A stretch of 64,000 bases of DNA from UA16 sp042095135 (lineage in GTDB: Bacteria; Bacteroidota; Bacteroidia; Flavobacteriales_D; Sanyastnellaceae), in NCBI GenBank assembly GCA_042095135.1, contig JBELBV010000007.1, positions 6,465 to 70,464 of the forward strand. Direction: 5' to 3'. Within the stretch, counting starts at the first letter, position 1; the number at the start of each line of letters is the position of its first letter. Positions 51,712 to 59,519 of this stretch are shown piece after piece. The translations under genes and the position numbers were made by a program. Under the pieces are notes generated by a model, which had not been told where the DNA came from, made no database searches, and saw nothing but the letters and a program-made list of their open reading frames with translations.

Positions 51712-53655
51712 TCAACCCTTCATCCATCGAATGCTCTGCTGGTGCTGTTCAAACACCAACTGCAGCAAGTAGGTGCCTGCTGCCAAATCGCCCACCACGA
51801 GGCCTTCCAACGCTTCGTCCACCTGCACTTCACGGACAAAGCGACCGCTCGCGTCCAACAGGCGAACAGTCACCGGTAGTTCCGTGCCCGCGGGAATCAG
51901 GCGCAACCGGCCCCCAGCTGCCACTGGATTAGGCGCCACGCGCCAGTCAATTGCACTCGGATCGAATCCCGGCCATCCGGTGGCCATTGTGCTGGCGACC
52001 ACAACGGGTGTGCGGTCCGCATCATTGTACATGCTTTCGAAAGCTGAGATACGCTCGCTTAAATCCGAAAATTCAAACAAGGCACTCACCCACCGCGCCG
52101 GCACCGCTTGGTAGTGCAGGCGCACTGTAGCTTCGACTCGAGCGGCCTCAGAGACGGATGAAATACGGTACACCAATCGATCAGTGCCCGAGCCTTCTTC
52201 TCCATCGCGGCGGTTGAAGTCCTCATCGAGGATCGCCATGGGTCCCACTTGAACAGTGTCATACACCGGATGCAAGGCCGAGAAGCCGCGCGGCACCAAG
52301 CGGTTATCCTTCAAAATGACATCGGCGCGTTCGAGCACTTGGGTGTTGGCCCCGGTGACATCGCCCATGACCAGCTCGTATACCTGGACTTGGTCTTCGG
52401 CATTGATCTCGTTCCAGTGAGGTTCGTACTCCTCATCCCGCCCAAAAATCCCGTTGACGTCCGACCACTGACCGCTGTGGAACAACGTGTCCGTTCCGCC
52501 GTTTGTCAAAATGAATTCCAAGAACGCCACCCGCGCAGGGTAGCCGCTCGGAAACTTGTGCCCAGCCAGGTTTTCGACTTCCACCTCGAAAGCCCATTCC
52601 CCAGGGGCTGAAGCCAGCTGATTGACGCTCAGGCGGGCTGTTTCGTGTTGCAGCGAAGCGACGGTGCGGGCGATGGTGGAATCGAATTGCGTGGGTGAAG
52701 CACTCAAACTGAGCTGCACGGCGTTGTCGCGCATCAACTTCAACATGAAAGCATTCCCCCCCACGAGGTGATGTTTGCCAAACCGCTGGGCAAACAACCA
52801 ATTGGGCTGTGTAGCCACTATGGCCCCGCCCTCCACCTGCGGCATGTGACAGGTTTGACATTGGACGTTTTCGGCATTGAATGCCGAGTTGACCCATTCG
52901 AGGTAAGTGGTCTGCTCGAAAAAGACATTTCCGGTCTCTTCCCCATCGAGGTCCTGGGTGTGCGTGTACAAGGAATGGCAGCTCGCGCAGACTTCGCTGT
53001 TGCGCATGTGTTCCCCGTACGCCGGGATGAAGCCCGTCTGGCCGCTCATGAGGCCGTCCCACGGATTCTCGAAACCGCCCCACGCGACGTTCTCTTCATT
53101 GATGGGCAAATCGCCGTTGTGGCGGTCGGCCAAACCAATATCGTCAATGCTGTGGCAACCGGTGCATCCCACACCGTCCAAGCCCAATTCATCGTCGAAC
53201 AAATCCTCCATCGTGTAGCCGTTGGGTCCGACTTTGCCCGTCATGTGGGCCTCGTGGTACCCCTGCGGTGCGTGGCAGGCCGTGCACAGGTTCTCGATGG
53301 ATTCGCGGTGCGTGGGGTTGATTAACCCCTCGTGGTCCACTTTGGCCTGCCAAAAAGGATCCCGGGCGCTGTTCGCCATCAACGTGGCTTGCCAATCCGT
53401 AACCGGGCTGACGGTCGCTCCACTTTCATCCACCAGTGCGTGGCCGTCAGGGTCCGGCGCATGGCAATTGACACAGTTGCCCGAACCGGTGAAATACACC
53501 CCTTCCTCGGTGCAGAGTTCCCCCATTCGCCAGCGCGTCCACTCAGCATCGTCCTTGCCAAACCGTTTGTGCGGGTCTTGCGCGCCCGTCAGCAATTGCC
53601 CGAAGCCGAGGGCCACCAAAGGCACGAAGAGGGCAATGTAGGTTCTGCGAAGCAT
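51712..53655 (-). CDS. Five-haem cytochrome c with T9SS type A tail
   Basis: The 647-residue secreted protein has a signal peptide (MLRRTYIALFVPLVALGFG) and five CxxCH haem c motifs: CVNCH, CTACH, CTGCH, CASCH and CQTCH, within residues ~60-285. A beta-rich region follows, and then a T9SS type A tail (WRVAPNPVAAGGRLRLIP, then LAAGTYLLQLVFEQ and SIRWMKG). Haem c plus a T9SS tail implies a cytochrome delivered across the outer membrane to the surface. The ATG at 53655 was chosen because it starts a good signal peptide and lies after a -7 element. Divergent from the PQQ-type dehydrogenase gene. Confidence 0.9.
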   Translation of the reverse strand: MLRRTYIALFVPLVALGFGQLLTGAQDPHKRFGKDDAEWTRWRMGELCTEEGVYFTGSGNCVNCHAPDPDGHALVDESGATVSPVTDWQATLMANSARDPFWQAKVDHEGLINPTHRESIENLCTACHAPQGYHEAHMTGKVGPNGYTMEDLFDDELGLDGVGCTGCHSIDDIGLADRHNGDLPINEENVAWGGFENPWDGLMSGQTGFIPAYGEHMRNSEVCASCHSLYTHTQDLDGEETGNVFFEQTTYLEWVNSAFNAENVQCQTCHMPQVEGGAIVATQPNWLFAQRFGKHHLVGGNAFMLKLMRDNAVQLSLSASPTQFDSTIARTVASLQHETARLSVNQLASAPGEWAFEVEVENLAGHKFPSGYPARVAFLEFILTNGGTDTLFHSGQWSDVNGIFGRDEEYEPHWNEINAEDQVQVYELVMGDVTGANTQVLERADVILKDNRLVPRGFSALHPVYDTVQVGPMAILDEDFNRRDGEEGSGTDRLVYRISSVSEAARVEATVRLHYQAVPARWVSALFEFSDLSERISAFESMYNDADRTPVVVASTMATGWPGFDPSAIDWRVAPNPVAAGGRLRLIPAGTELPVTVRLLDASGRFVREVQVDEALEGLVVGDLAAGTYLLQLVFEQHQQSIRWMKG

Positions 53656-53668
53656 GGAGAGGGAATGG

Positions 53669-53676
53669 TATCTTTG
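53669..53676 (+). promoter_or_regulatory. -7 element TATCTTTG for the sugar dehydrogenase gene
   Basis: TATCTTTG is a perfect TAnnTTTG match, 25 nt before the ATG at 53702. It abuts the divergent -7 element of the cytochrome gene directly, with no spacer. Confidence 0.6.
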
Positions 53677-53684
53677 CAAAGTTA
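53677..53684 (-). promoter_or_regulatory. -7 element TAACTTTG for the multihaem cytochrome gene
   Basis: TAACTTTG on the minus strand is a perfect TAnnTTTG match, 21 nt before the ATG at 53655. Together with the plus-strand element it forms the palindrome CTTTGCAAAG, and a TTGCAAAGT direct repeat of 13-nt period overlaps it. Confidence 0.6.
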
Positions 53685-53701
53685 GCTTGCAAAGTAGATT
53701 C

Positions 53702-55276
53702 ATGCCATCACGTTATGCCCTCCATTGCCGCGGACGTTCCGCACTGTTTGCCATTATTGCAACATTGCTTGCGTGCACCGGTTTCAGCCAATCGACAGCT
53801 CCGGAGTCCATTGTGGGCGAACGATTGATTGCAGCAGAATGGCCCGTCTCAGTCCGCCCGGCGTCACACGCTGAAGACGAGACCAACCTCCTCATCGTCT
53901 GCCACAGCGGATTGGTCATGTGGTACGACGAAGAGACGGGAGAAGTCCGCGACGAACCCTTTTTGGACTTGAGTTCAACCGGATTGGATCTCTGTGATTA
54001 CGGCATCATGAGCGAGCAAGGGTTGAACGACCTCATCTTGGACCCCGACTTTGAATCCAATGGCCTGTTCTACGTCATTTACAACGGATACCGCCCGGAC
54101 GGCACAGGCACCTTCATCGACGAACGGCTTGTGTGCTTCGGCACCAACGCCGACCGCACCGCGGCAGACACCAGTACCTGGTCCGAAGTCCTCGAGCTCG
54201 TGCAGCCTGCCCGTGGGCACAATGGCGGGCAACTTCACTTTGGACCACTCGACGGCTACCTGTACATCAGCACAGGCGACGGCGGCGGCACCGGAACCGG
54301 TGAAACCGGAGGCGGAAGCGGCGGCGACGACCACGGTCCCATCGGAAACGGACAAAACCTCGAGACCTTACTCGGCAAACTCCTGCGCATCGACGCACAC
54401 GGACTTGACCCGTACACTATCCCCGAAGACAACCCCTTTCTTGGCAACCCAGATGCGCTTAACGAAATCTGGGCATACGGATTCCGAAACCCGTGGCGGT
54501 GGAGTTTCGACCGCTTGACCGGAGACAAATTCATCGGCGACGTCGGTGAAGTCGATTGGGAAGAAATCAGCATGGAATCGGCTGCATCAGCAGGTGGGCT
54601 GAACTTCGGGTGGCGTTTGATGGAAGGGCCCATGTGCTATGAACCCGTGGTGGATTGCGATCCCGACGGGAACCTCGAGCTTCCTATTTTCTCCTATCCC
54701 CACGAAAACGGCTGGTGCTCAGTCATCGGCGGTTATCGCTACCGTGGAAGCGAAATCCCCACCCTGTACGGCAGCTACGTCTTCACCGATGCGTGCGGTT
54801 TTTACGATGTCAAATTCTGGTCCCTGACCGAACAAGCGGATGGCACATGGGTGGATGCACCGTTGGATATTCAAGTTCCGGACGGCTTCGTGCAATGGGA
54901 CGAGACGCGCTTTGGCTTCAGCGAAAACAACCGAGGCGAGCTCTACCTGTGCACACGGCTGAACATCTACAAATTGGTTTACGACCCTGCCGACCAATCT
55001 GGTGGGGGAGACCTGGCGGAGGTGTTGCGGTTTACGCCCAACCCAGTTGTGATTGGGAACGATGTCATCTTGGACATTGGTGTCAATGCCTTCTTGACCC
55101 ACCTGCGCATCACGGATGCAAGCGGGCGACTCATTCACGATGTCGAACTCTCAGGCGCGGAGGCTCCTTACACCTGGAACACCGCAGGCATGACCGCTGG
55201 GACGTTCATTGTCGAAGCGTGGAGCGCTGGAAATGCGACACCGATCCGCGGAAAGCTGAGCGTCATTCGCCCATAG
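53702..55276 (+). CDS. PQQ-type (GDH-like) sugar dehydrogenase with T9SS type A tail
   Basis: The 524-residue secreted protein has a signal peptide (ending CTGFSQ) and a soluble glucose/sorbosone-dehydrogenase beta-propeller. Visible are GLNDLILDPDFESNGLFYVIYN, RGHNGGQLHFGPLDGYLYISTGDGGG, LLRIDAHG, EIWAYGFRNPWRWSFD and WEEISM. The tail is T9SS type A (LRFTPNPVVIGNDV, then TAGTFIVEAWS). The family uses PQQ to oxidise aldoses, though substrate and cofactor are not proven here. Only 46 nt separate it from the divergent five-haem cytochrome, a plausible electron acceptor at the surface. It ends overlapping a convergent gene by 14 bp. Confidence 0.9.
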   Translation: MPSRYALHCRGRSALFAIIATLLACTGFSQSTAPESIVGERLIAAEWPVSVRPASHAEDETNLLIVCHSGLVMWYDEETGEVRDEPFLDLSSTGLDLCDYGIMSEQGLNDLILDPDFESNGLFYVIYNGYRPDGTGTFIDERLVCFGTNADRTAADTSTWSEVLELVQPARGHNGGQLHFGPLDGYLYISTGDGGGTGTGETGGGSGGDDHGPIGNGQNLETLLGKLLRIDAHGLDPYTIPEDNPFLGNPDALNEIWAYGFRNPWRWSFDRLTGDKFIGDVGEVDWEEISMESAASAGGLNFGWRLMEGPMCYEPVVDCDPDGNLELPIFSYPHENGWCSVIGGYRYRGSEIPTLYGSYVFTDACGFYDVKFWSLTEQADGTWVDAPLDIQVPDGFVQWDETRFGFSENNRGELYLCTRLNIYKLVYDPADQSGGGDLAEVLRFTPNPVVIGNDVILDIGVNAFLTHLRITDASGRLIHDVELSGAEAPYTWNTAGMTAGTFIVEAWSAGNATPIRGKLSVIRP

Positions 55277-55670
55277 CGCAGGGGCAGTCGGTGGACTCTC
55301 GCACCACGGCCATCCCCACGGATGCGCTGTGCTCCATAAAGCACACCGTCAGGGTCTCAAACGGGCAATCCCCCTGCATCTCAAACAGGTAACACGGGCG
55401 CTCTTCCCGCGTGGCACTCTCCGACCAATTGATGTCCGCCTCGAGCAGCCATTGCAGGACCTGGTTGCCATCCGCACGGGTGGGACCCTCGCATTCCAAC
55501 AGGCACTGCAGGGGTACATCCGGTTGAATTCCCTCCAGCTGCATGCGGGCTTTGATGCGCTTGCCGGGTAACCAATCGTTGCAGCTACGGCCACTGAAAA
55601 AGAGCGCGCTCAAGATGACACCGATGATGACGCCGATACCATAGCGCAGGAATCGTTGACGAAAATTCAC
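55263..55670 (-). CDS. Small membrane-anchored protein of unknown function
   Basis: The 135-residue protein has one N-terminal transmembrane helix (YGIGVIIGVILSALFF) and then a soluble domain with SCNDWLPGKRIKARMQ, two CLLEC-type Cys, and a C-terminal CPCAMGE. I recall similar small proteins with the LRYGIGV-helix and W-LP motif in Flavobacteriales, but no function. The start is taken as GTG at 55670 because a perfect -7 element ends 4 nt upstream. It diverges from the ABC transporter genes and overlaps the end of the sugar dehydrogenase gene. Confidence 0.7.
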   Translation of the reverse strand: MNFRQRFLRYGIGVIIGVILSALFFSGRSCNDWLPGKRIKARMQLEGIQPDVPLQCLLECEGPTRADGNQVLQWLLEADINWSESATREERPCYLFEMQGDCPFETLTVCFMEHSASVGMAVVRESTDCPCAMGE

Positions 55671-55674
55671 GACC

Positions 55675-55682
55675 CAAAAGTA
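55675..55682 (-). promoter_or_regulatory. -7 element TACTTTTG for the small membrane protein
   Basis: TACTTTTG on the minus strand is a perfect TAnnTTTG match ending 4 nt before the GTG at 55670, again predicting a leaderless mRNA. Confidence 0.55.
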
Positions 55683-55713
55683 CGACACGCCGCAACGGAG
55701 GCGGCTTGCGTTG

Positions 55714-55721
55714 TAATTTTG
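55714..55721 (+). promoter_or_regulatory. -7 element TAATTTTG for the ABC transporter operon
   Basis: TAATTTTG is a perfect TAnnTTTG match ending 7 nt before the ATG at 55729. Confidence 0.55.
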
Positions 55722-55728
55722 GGCTTCG

Positions 55729-56379
55729 ATGATTCGAACAAGCAACCTCGCATTTCAATACCAGAAGGACAGCCCTCTGCTGACCTTCCCGGATGTCGAG
55801 TGTCCCTCGCACGGGCAACTGCTCTTGCTCGGCGCATCGGGTTGCGGAAAGACGACCCTGCTGCATTTGCTGTGTGGCATGCTACAACCTACCCAAGGTA
55901 CCGTGCAGATCAACGGCCAGGCCTTGGATCGGATGAGTGAGGCAGAACGCGACGCTTTTCGCGGCCAAAACGTGGGCATCGTCTTTCAAAAATCACATTT
56001 CCTCCAAAGCCTCACGGTGCTAGAAAACCTCGCCATGCCCGCCTTCCTGCACGGAGCGGCATTCGACAAACACGAAGGCCTCCAGCTTTTAGAACAGCTC
56101 GGCATTGCAGATAAGGCCAACAGCCGCCCGCGCGACTTGAGTGTGGGTGAGCAGCAACGCGCCGGAATCGCCCGGGCATTGATCCACCGGCCGGCCCTTG
56201 TTCTTGCGGATGAACCCACGAGCGCTCTTGATGACGGCAGTACAGCGGCCGTTATGGACCTTCTGGAAACGCAGGCCACAGCAGCCAGAGCGACCTTGGT
56301 CATCGTCACCCACGATCAGCGGCTCAAGGACCGCTTTGGCAACCGCCTCGATCTCACCGCTCAACCCCAGTCGGCATGA
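55729..56379 (+). CDS. ABC transporter ATP-binding protein (LolD/MacB type)
   Basis: The 216-residue ATPase has Walker A GASGCGKTT, the signature LSVGEQQRAGIARAL, Walker B LVLADEPTSALDD and the switch His in VIVTHD. The size and the pairing with an FtsX-type permease place it in the LolD/MacB/YknY group, which drives mechanotransmission rather than classical import. It overlaps the permease start by 4 nt. The whole set is ATPase, permease and DUF3299 protein. Confidence 0.93.
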   Translation: MIRTSNLAFQYQKDSPLLTFPDVECPSHGQLLLLGASGCGKTTLLHLLCGMLQPTQGTVQINGQALDRMSEAERDAFRGQNVGIVFQKSHFLQSLTVLENLAMPAFLHGAAFDKHEGLQLLEQLGIADKANSRPRDLSVGEQQRAGIARALIHRPALVLADEPTSALDDGSTAAVMDLLETQATAARATLVIVTHDQRLKDRFGNRLDLTAQPQSA

Positions 56380-57566
56380 AATTGAACGGGTTGTACATCG
56401 CGTGGCGAAACATCGGGCTCAAGAAGCTACAAACGGCCTTGAGTCTCGTGCTTCTTGCCTTTGGTGTGGGCTTGGTCAGTTTGCTCATGCTGTCGGAAAA
56501 GCAGCTGAGCGATACGTTTGACCGCAACATTAAAGACATCGATTTGGTGCTCGGAGCGAAAGGCAGTCCGCTGCAATTGATCTTGGCCAACGTCTACCAC
56601 GTCGATGCCCCCACAGGCAACATTCGGCTCGCTGATGCGGAAAAGGTCATCCGCCATCCGTACATCGCGGAGGGCATTCCGTTGGCCTACGGAGACAACT
56701 ACCGCGGCTACCGCATCGTGGGCAGCACGGACGCATACACTGCACACTACGGTGGTGAAGTGGCGGAGGGCCGCACATTTGAAGCGAGTTTTGAAGTGGT
56801 GGTCGGCGCCAAGGTGGCGGAAGCAACCGGGCTAAAGGTCGGAGATGAGTTTTTCAGTGCACACGGATTGCAGGACGAGACGGACGTCCATACCGACAAA
56901 GTATTTCGGGTCGTTGGCCGTTTGGAACCCAGTGGCACCGTTCTGGATCAATTGCTGCTGTGCACCATCTCAACCATCTGGGAGGTGCACGAAGGGCACG
57001 GAGAAGCCGTGGCGCCAGAAGACCGAGAAATCACGGCAGTCTTGCTGAAAAAGCGCAACCCGCTCGCCGTCCTGACCATCCCAAACACCATCCGGAAGAC
57101 CAACATGCAAGTGGCCCTCCCCTCCATCGAGATCAACCGCCTGACACAAAATTTCGGCATCGGCATGAACACCCTGCGGGCCATCGCCCTGCTCATCATG
57201 CTGATCAGCTTTGCGAGCATTTTCATCTCGGTCTATGACAACTTGCTTGCGCGGCGCTATGAATTGGCATTGATGCGGACCATGGGCGGCTCACGCGGCG
57301 ACTTGTTTTCGCTGCTATTGCTCGAGGGCGGACTGCTGAGCACGGGAGGGTCCCTGCTGGGCTTGGTCCTCAGCCGACTCGGTTTGGTCGCACTGGCGCA
57401 ATTGGTGGAAGACAAATTCCGTTACGATTGGAGCAATATCGGTGTGATGCCCGAAGAATTCGTCCTCGTGGGTTTGGCTATCTTTGTCGGGTTGATTGCG
57501 GCCGCCATTCCTGGCATCTCCGCCGTCCGCATCGACACCTCACGCACGTTATCCGAAGCCCAATGA
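56376..57566 (+). CDS. FtsX/MacB-type ABC transporter permease
   Basis: The 396-residue permease has one N-terminal helix (LSLVLLAFGVGLVSLLML), a large periplasmic domain with FDRNIKDIDLVLGAKGSPLQLILANVYHVDAPTGN, and three C-terminal helices (LRAIALLIMLISFASIFISVYDNLLARRYELALMRTMGGSR region), the FtsX fold. Overlaps flank it on both sides. Its partner is the upstream ATPase; with the DUF3299 gene next, a metal or lipoprotein-related role is possible. Confidence 0.9.
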   Translation: MKLNGLYIAWRNIGLKKLQTALSLVLLAFGVGLVSLLMLSEKQLSDTFDRNIKDIDLVLGAKGSPLQLILANVYHVDAPTGNIRLADAEKVIRHPYIAEGIPLAYGDNYRGYRIVGSTDAYTAHYGGEVAEGRTFEASFEVVVGAKVAEATGLKVGDEFFSAHGLQDETDVHTDKVFRVVGRLEPSGTVLDQLLLCTISTIWEVHEGHGEAVAPEDREITAVLLKKRNPLAVLTIPNTIRKTNMQVALPSIEINRLTQNFGIGMNTLRAIALLIMLISFASIFISVYDNLLARRYELALMRTMGGSRGDLFSLLLLEGGLLSTGGSLLGLVLSRLGLVALAQLVEDKFRYDWSNIGVMPEEFVLVGLAIFVGLIAAAIPGISAVRIDTSRTLSEAQ

Positions 57567-58156
57567 ACCTGAAAACCACTCGTTTTTCATTTCCGAAACT
57601 GCGGCCCACGTGGTGGGTATGCATCATGGGGGTTGTTGCGTTGAGTGCCTTGGACTTGAGCTCTTACTGCCACCCCACTGAAGAGGGTGAACGCGCGGCA
57701 ACGGCGGTCAAGGCAGCCGGTATGCTGCCCGACGTCCGCATCGCAGCGGCAGCCGTTGAGGGGACGGAAGCCTACGCCGAGTTGACGTGGCGCATGCTCG
57801 AAGACGTCGAGTTCAAAGACGTCTACGTGGAAGAGCTGGATGCGTACTACTGGAAGCCCACGTTCGGTGACATCGTCAATGGGTTGGAAGGCAAAGAGGT
57901 GCACATCACGGGGTACATGATTCCCGTCGATTTGGATGAGGATTTTTACGTGCTCAGCCGGTATCCATTTGCCAACTGCTTCTTCTGTGGTGGCGCCGGA
58001 CCGGAGTCGGTCATTGACCTGCGCTTCGTGGGCAAATCACCCCGCGTCTACCAAACCGACGAGCGATTGACTTTCGCAGGCAAATTCCGCCTCAATTCGG
58101 ACGACGTGTACCAGATGAATTACATCCTCGACGGAGCCGTCGAGTACACGCCTTAA
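57563..58156 (+). CDS. DUF3299 domain protein of the ABC transporter operon
   Basis: The 197-residue protein has one N-terminal hydrophobic anchor (WWVCIMGVVALSALDL) and a DUF3299 domain with IVNGLEGKEVHITGYMIPVD, YFVLSRYPFANCFFCGGAGPES-like text (here DFYVLSRYPFANCFFCG) and GKFRLNSDDVYQMNYIL. The CFFCG pair could bind a metal. From memory, DUF3299 genes often sit beside LolD/FtsX-type ABC genes and have been tied to zinc homeostasis; this is not shown here. The ATG overlaps the permease stop; the stop overlaps the trhO stop. Confidence 0.85.
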   Translation: MNLKTTRFSFPKLRPTWWVCIMGVVALSALDLSSYCHPTEEGERAATAVKAAGMLPDVRIAAAAVEGTEAYAELTWRMLEDVEFKDVYVEELDAYYWKPTFGDIVNGLEGKEVHITGYMIPVDLDEDFYVLSRYPFANCFFCGGAGPESVIDLRFVGKSPRVYQTDERLTFAGKFRLNSDDVYQMNYILDGAVEYTP

Positions 58157-59196
58157 GCGTCTGAACACCCGCTTCGTCCTCCGGCGCGGAGGCGGCCTTT
58201 GTTGAAGATGTGCGCACTGTCTTTTTTGCCCTTTCTCAATTCCCGCTGCTCGTCTTCGGGCAAGTGAATGATTTCTTGGCAATGCTCTCCGCATGTGCCT
58301 TCGTACTTCTCGGCGCACGAAGGACACTGGATGAACAACAGGTTGCAGCCCACATTGGAACAATTGGTGTGGTCATCGCAGGAGGAGCCGCATTGGTGGC
58401 ATTGGGCAATCACGTCATCTGAAATGCGCTCGGCCAACCGTTCATCGAAAACAAAGTTCTTGCCAATGAACCGGTTTTCGAGTCCTTGCTCTCGGACTTG
58501 TCGGGTGTACTCAATGATGCCGCCGTTGAGCTGGTGCACGTTCGGGAAGCCTTTGTGCTTGAGCCAAGCCGAGGCTTTTTCGCACCGGATACCACCGGTG
58601 CAGTACATGACGATGTTCTGGTCCTCCTTGCCCTGCAGCATATCCTCGACCAATTCAATCTCTTCGCGGAAGGTGTCCACATCTGGCGTGATGGCCCCTT
58701 TGAAGTGGCCCACCTCACTTTCGTAGTGGTTGCGCATGTCGATGAGGATGGTGTCGTCATTGGCCGTGATCTCGTTGAACGATACCGCATCCAAGTGCAC
58801 GCCCGTTTCACAGACGTCAAATGCCTCATCGGTGAGGCCGTCCGCCACGATTTTGTCGCGCACCTTGATGGTCAACTTGAAGAAGGACTTGCCCTCGTCA
58901 ACGGTGTAATTGAGGCGGATGCCGTCCAGAAACGAGATGCTGTACAAGTGGGATTTGAAATCCTCAAGCCGGTCGGTCGGGATGGAAATTTGGGCATTGA
59001 TGCCTTCGTGCGCCACATAGGTGCGGCCCATAACTCCGAATTCATCCCAGTGGGAAAACAAGTAGTCGCGAAAGAAGGCTGGGTTCAGGATGCGCGCATA
59101 CTGGTAAAAGGAAACCGTTGTTCGACGTTCCTCATCTGTTTGCATGCGCTCCAAAAGCACCTTCCGGTCGACCAAATTGCGCAGTTGTTGCTTCAT
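58153..59196 (-). CDS. trhO: tRNA uridine(34) hydroxylase TrhO (rhodanese-like)
   Basis: TrhO (YceA) makes 5-hydroxyuridine at tRNA position 34 from prephenate-independent oxygen chemistry. The 347-residue protein has an N-terminal domain (SFYQYARILNP, GRTYVAHEGINAQISIP), a rhodanese domain with the active-site loop MYCTGGIRCEKASAWLKHKG, and a Cys-rich C-terminus with CHQCGSSCDDH, CSNVGCNLLFIQCPSC and CGEHC. The ATG at 59196 matches the family N-terminus; a GTG at 59211 would add five residues. A perfect -7 element lies 56 nt upstream. Confidence 0.93.
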   Translation of the reverse strand: MKQQLRNLVDRKVLLERMQTDEERRTTVSFYQYARILNPAFFRDYLFSHWDEFGVMGRTYVAHEGINAQISIPTDRLEDFKSHLYSISFLDGIRLNYTVDEGKSFFKLTIKVRDKIVADGLTDEAFDVCETGVHLDAVSFNEITANDDTILIDMRNHYESEVGHFKGAITPDVDTFREEIELVEDMLQGKEDQNIVMYCTGGIRCEKASAWLKHKGFPNVHQLNGGIIEYTRQVREQGLENRFIGKNFVFDERLAERISDDVIAQCHQCGSSCDDHTNCSNVGCNLLFIQCPSCAEKYEGTCGEHCQEIIHLPEDEQRELRKGKKDSAHIFNKGRLRAGGRSGCSDA

Positions 59197-59252
59197 GCGA
59201 TTACAAGTCACAGTGCCTCTCCAGCGCGGAGGGTCAGAAATTTAACGTTTGG

Positions 59253-59260
59253 CAAAGGTA
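59253..59260 (-). promoter_or_regulatory. trhO -7 element TACCTTTG
   Basis: TACCTTTG on the minus strand is a perfect TAnnTTTG match, 56 nt before the trhO ATG. No -33 TTTG is seen at standard spacing. Confidence 0.5.
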
Positions 59261-59315
59261 CGATAACGGGATTTGCAGCGTTTTAGAGGTGGAATTGAAT
59301 CCGCCCACCTCGACA

Positions 59316-59519
59316 ATGAACCGAGACATGCTTAGCCTCTGCAAAAAAGTCCTGCTCCGTGTGAGCTCCAACAAAAAGCTATTCGCCAGAGAACTGAAGA
59401 AATCCATCAGACACCTCAGCGGTGAAGAACTACTTGCGTTAAAAGCCTGGTGTCAGGACCGCTTCCGACAACATACCGAACTCATCGAATCGGCCTTCCG
59501 CCCGTACCCGGCGATTTGA
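59316..59519 (+). CDS. Small conserved-looking helical protein
   Basis: The 67-residue frame (or 63 from the ATG at 59328) encodes MLSLCKKVLLRVSSNKKLFARELKKSIRHLSGEELLALKAWC and a short tail. It is basic, helical, without membrane segment or signal peptide. I recall near-identical small proteins (MLSLCKKVL, K-x-LF-x-KEL) across Flavobacteriales, function unknown. It is the only plus-strand gene between trhO and queG. Its last 38 nt overlap the convergent queG end. The longer frame upstream runs into trhO and was rejected. Confidence 0.7.
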   Translation: MNRDMLSLCKKVLLRVSSNKKLFARELKKSIRHLSGEELLALKAWCQDRFRQHTELIESAFRPYPAI

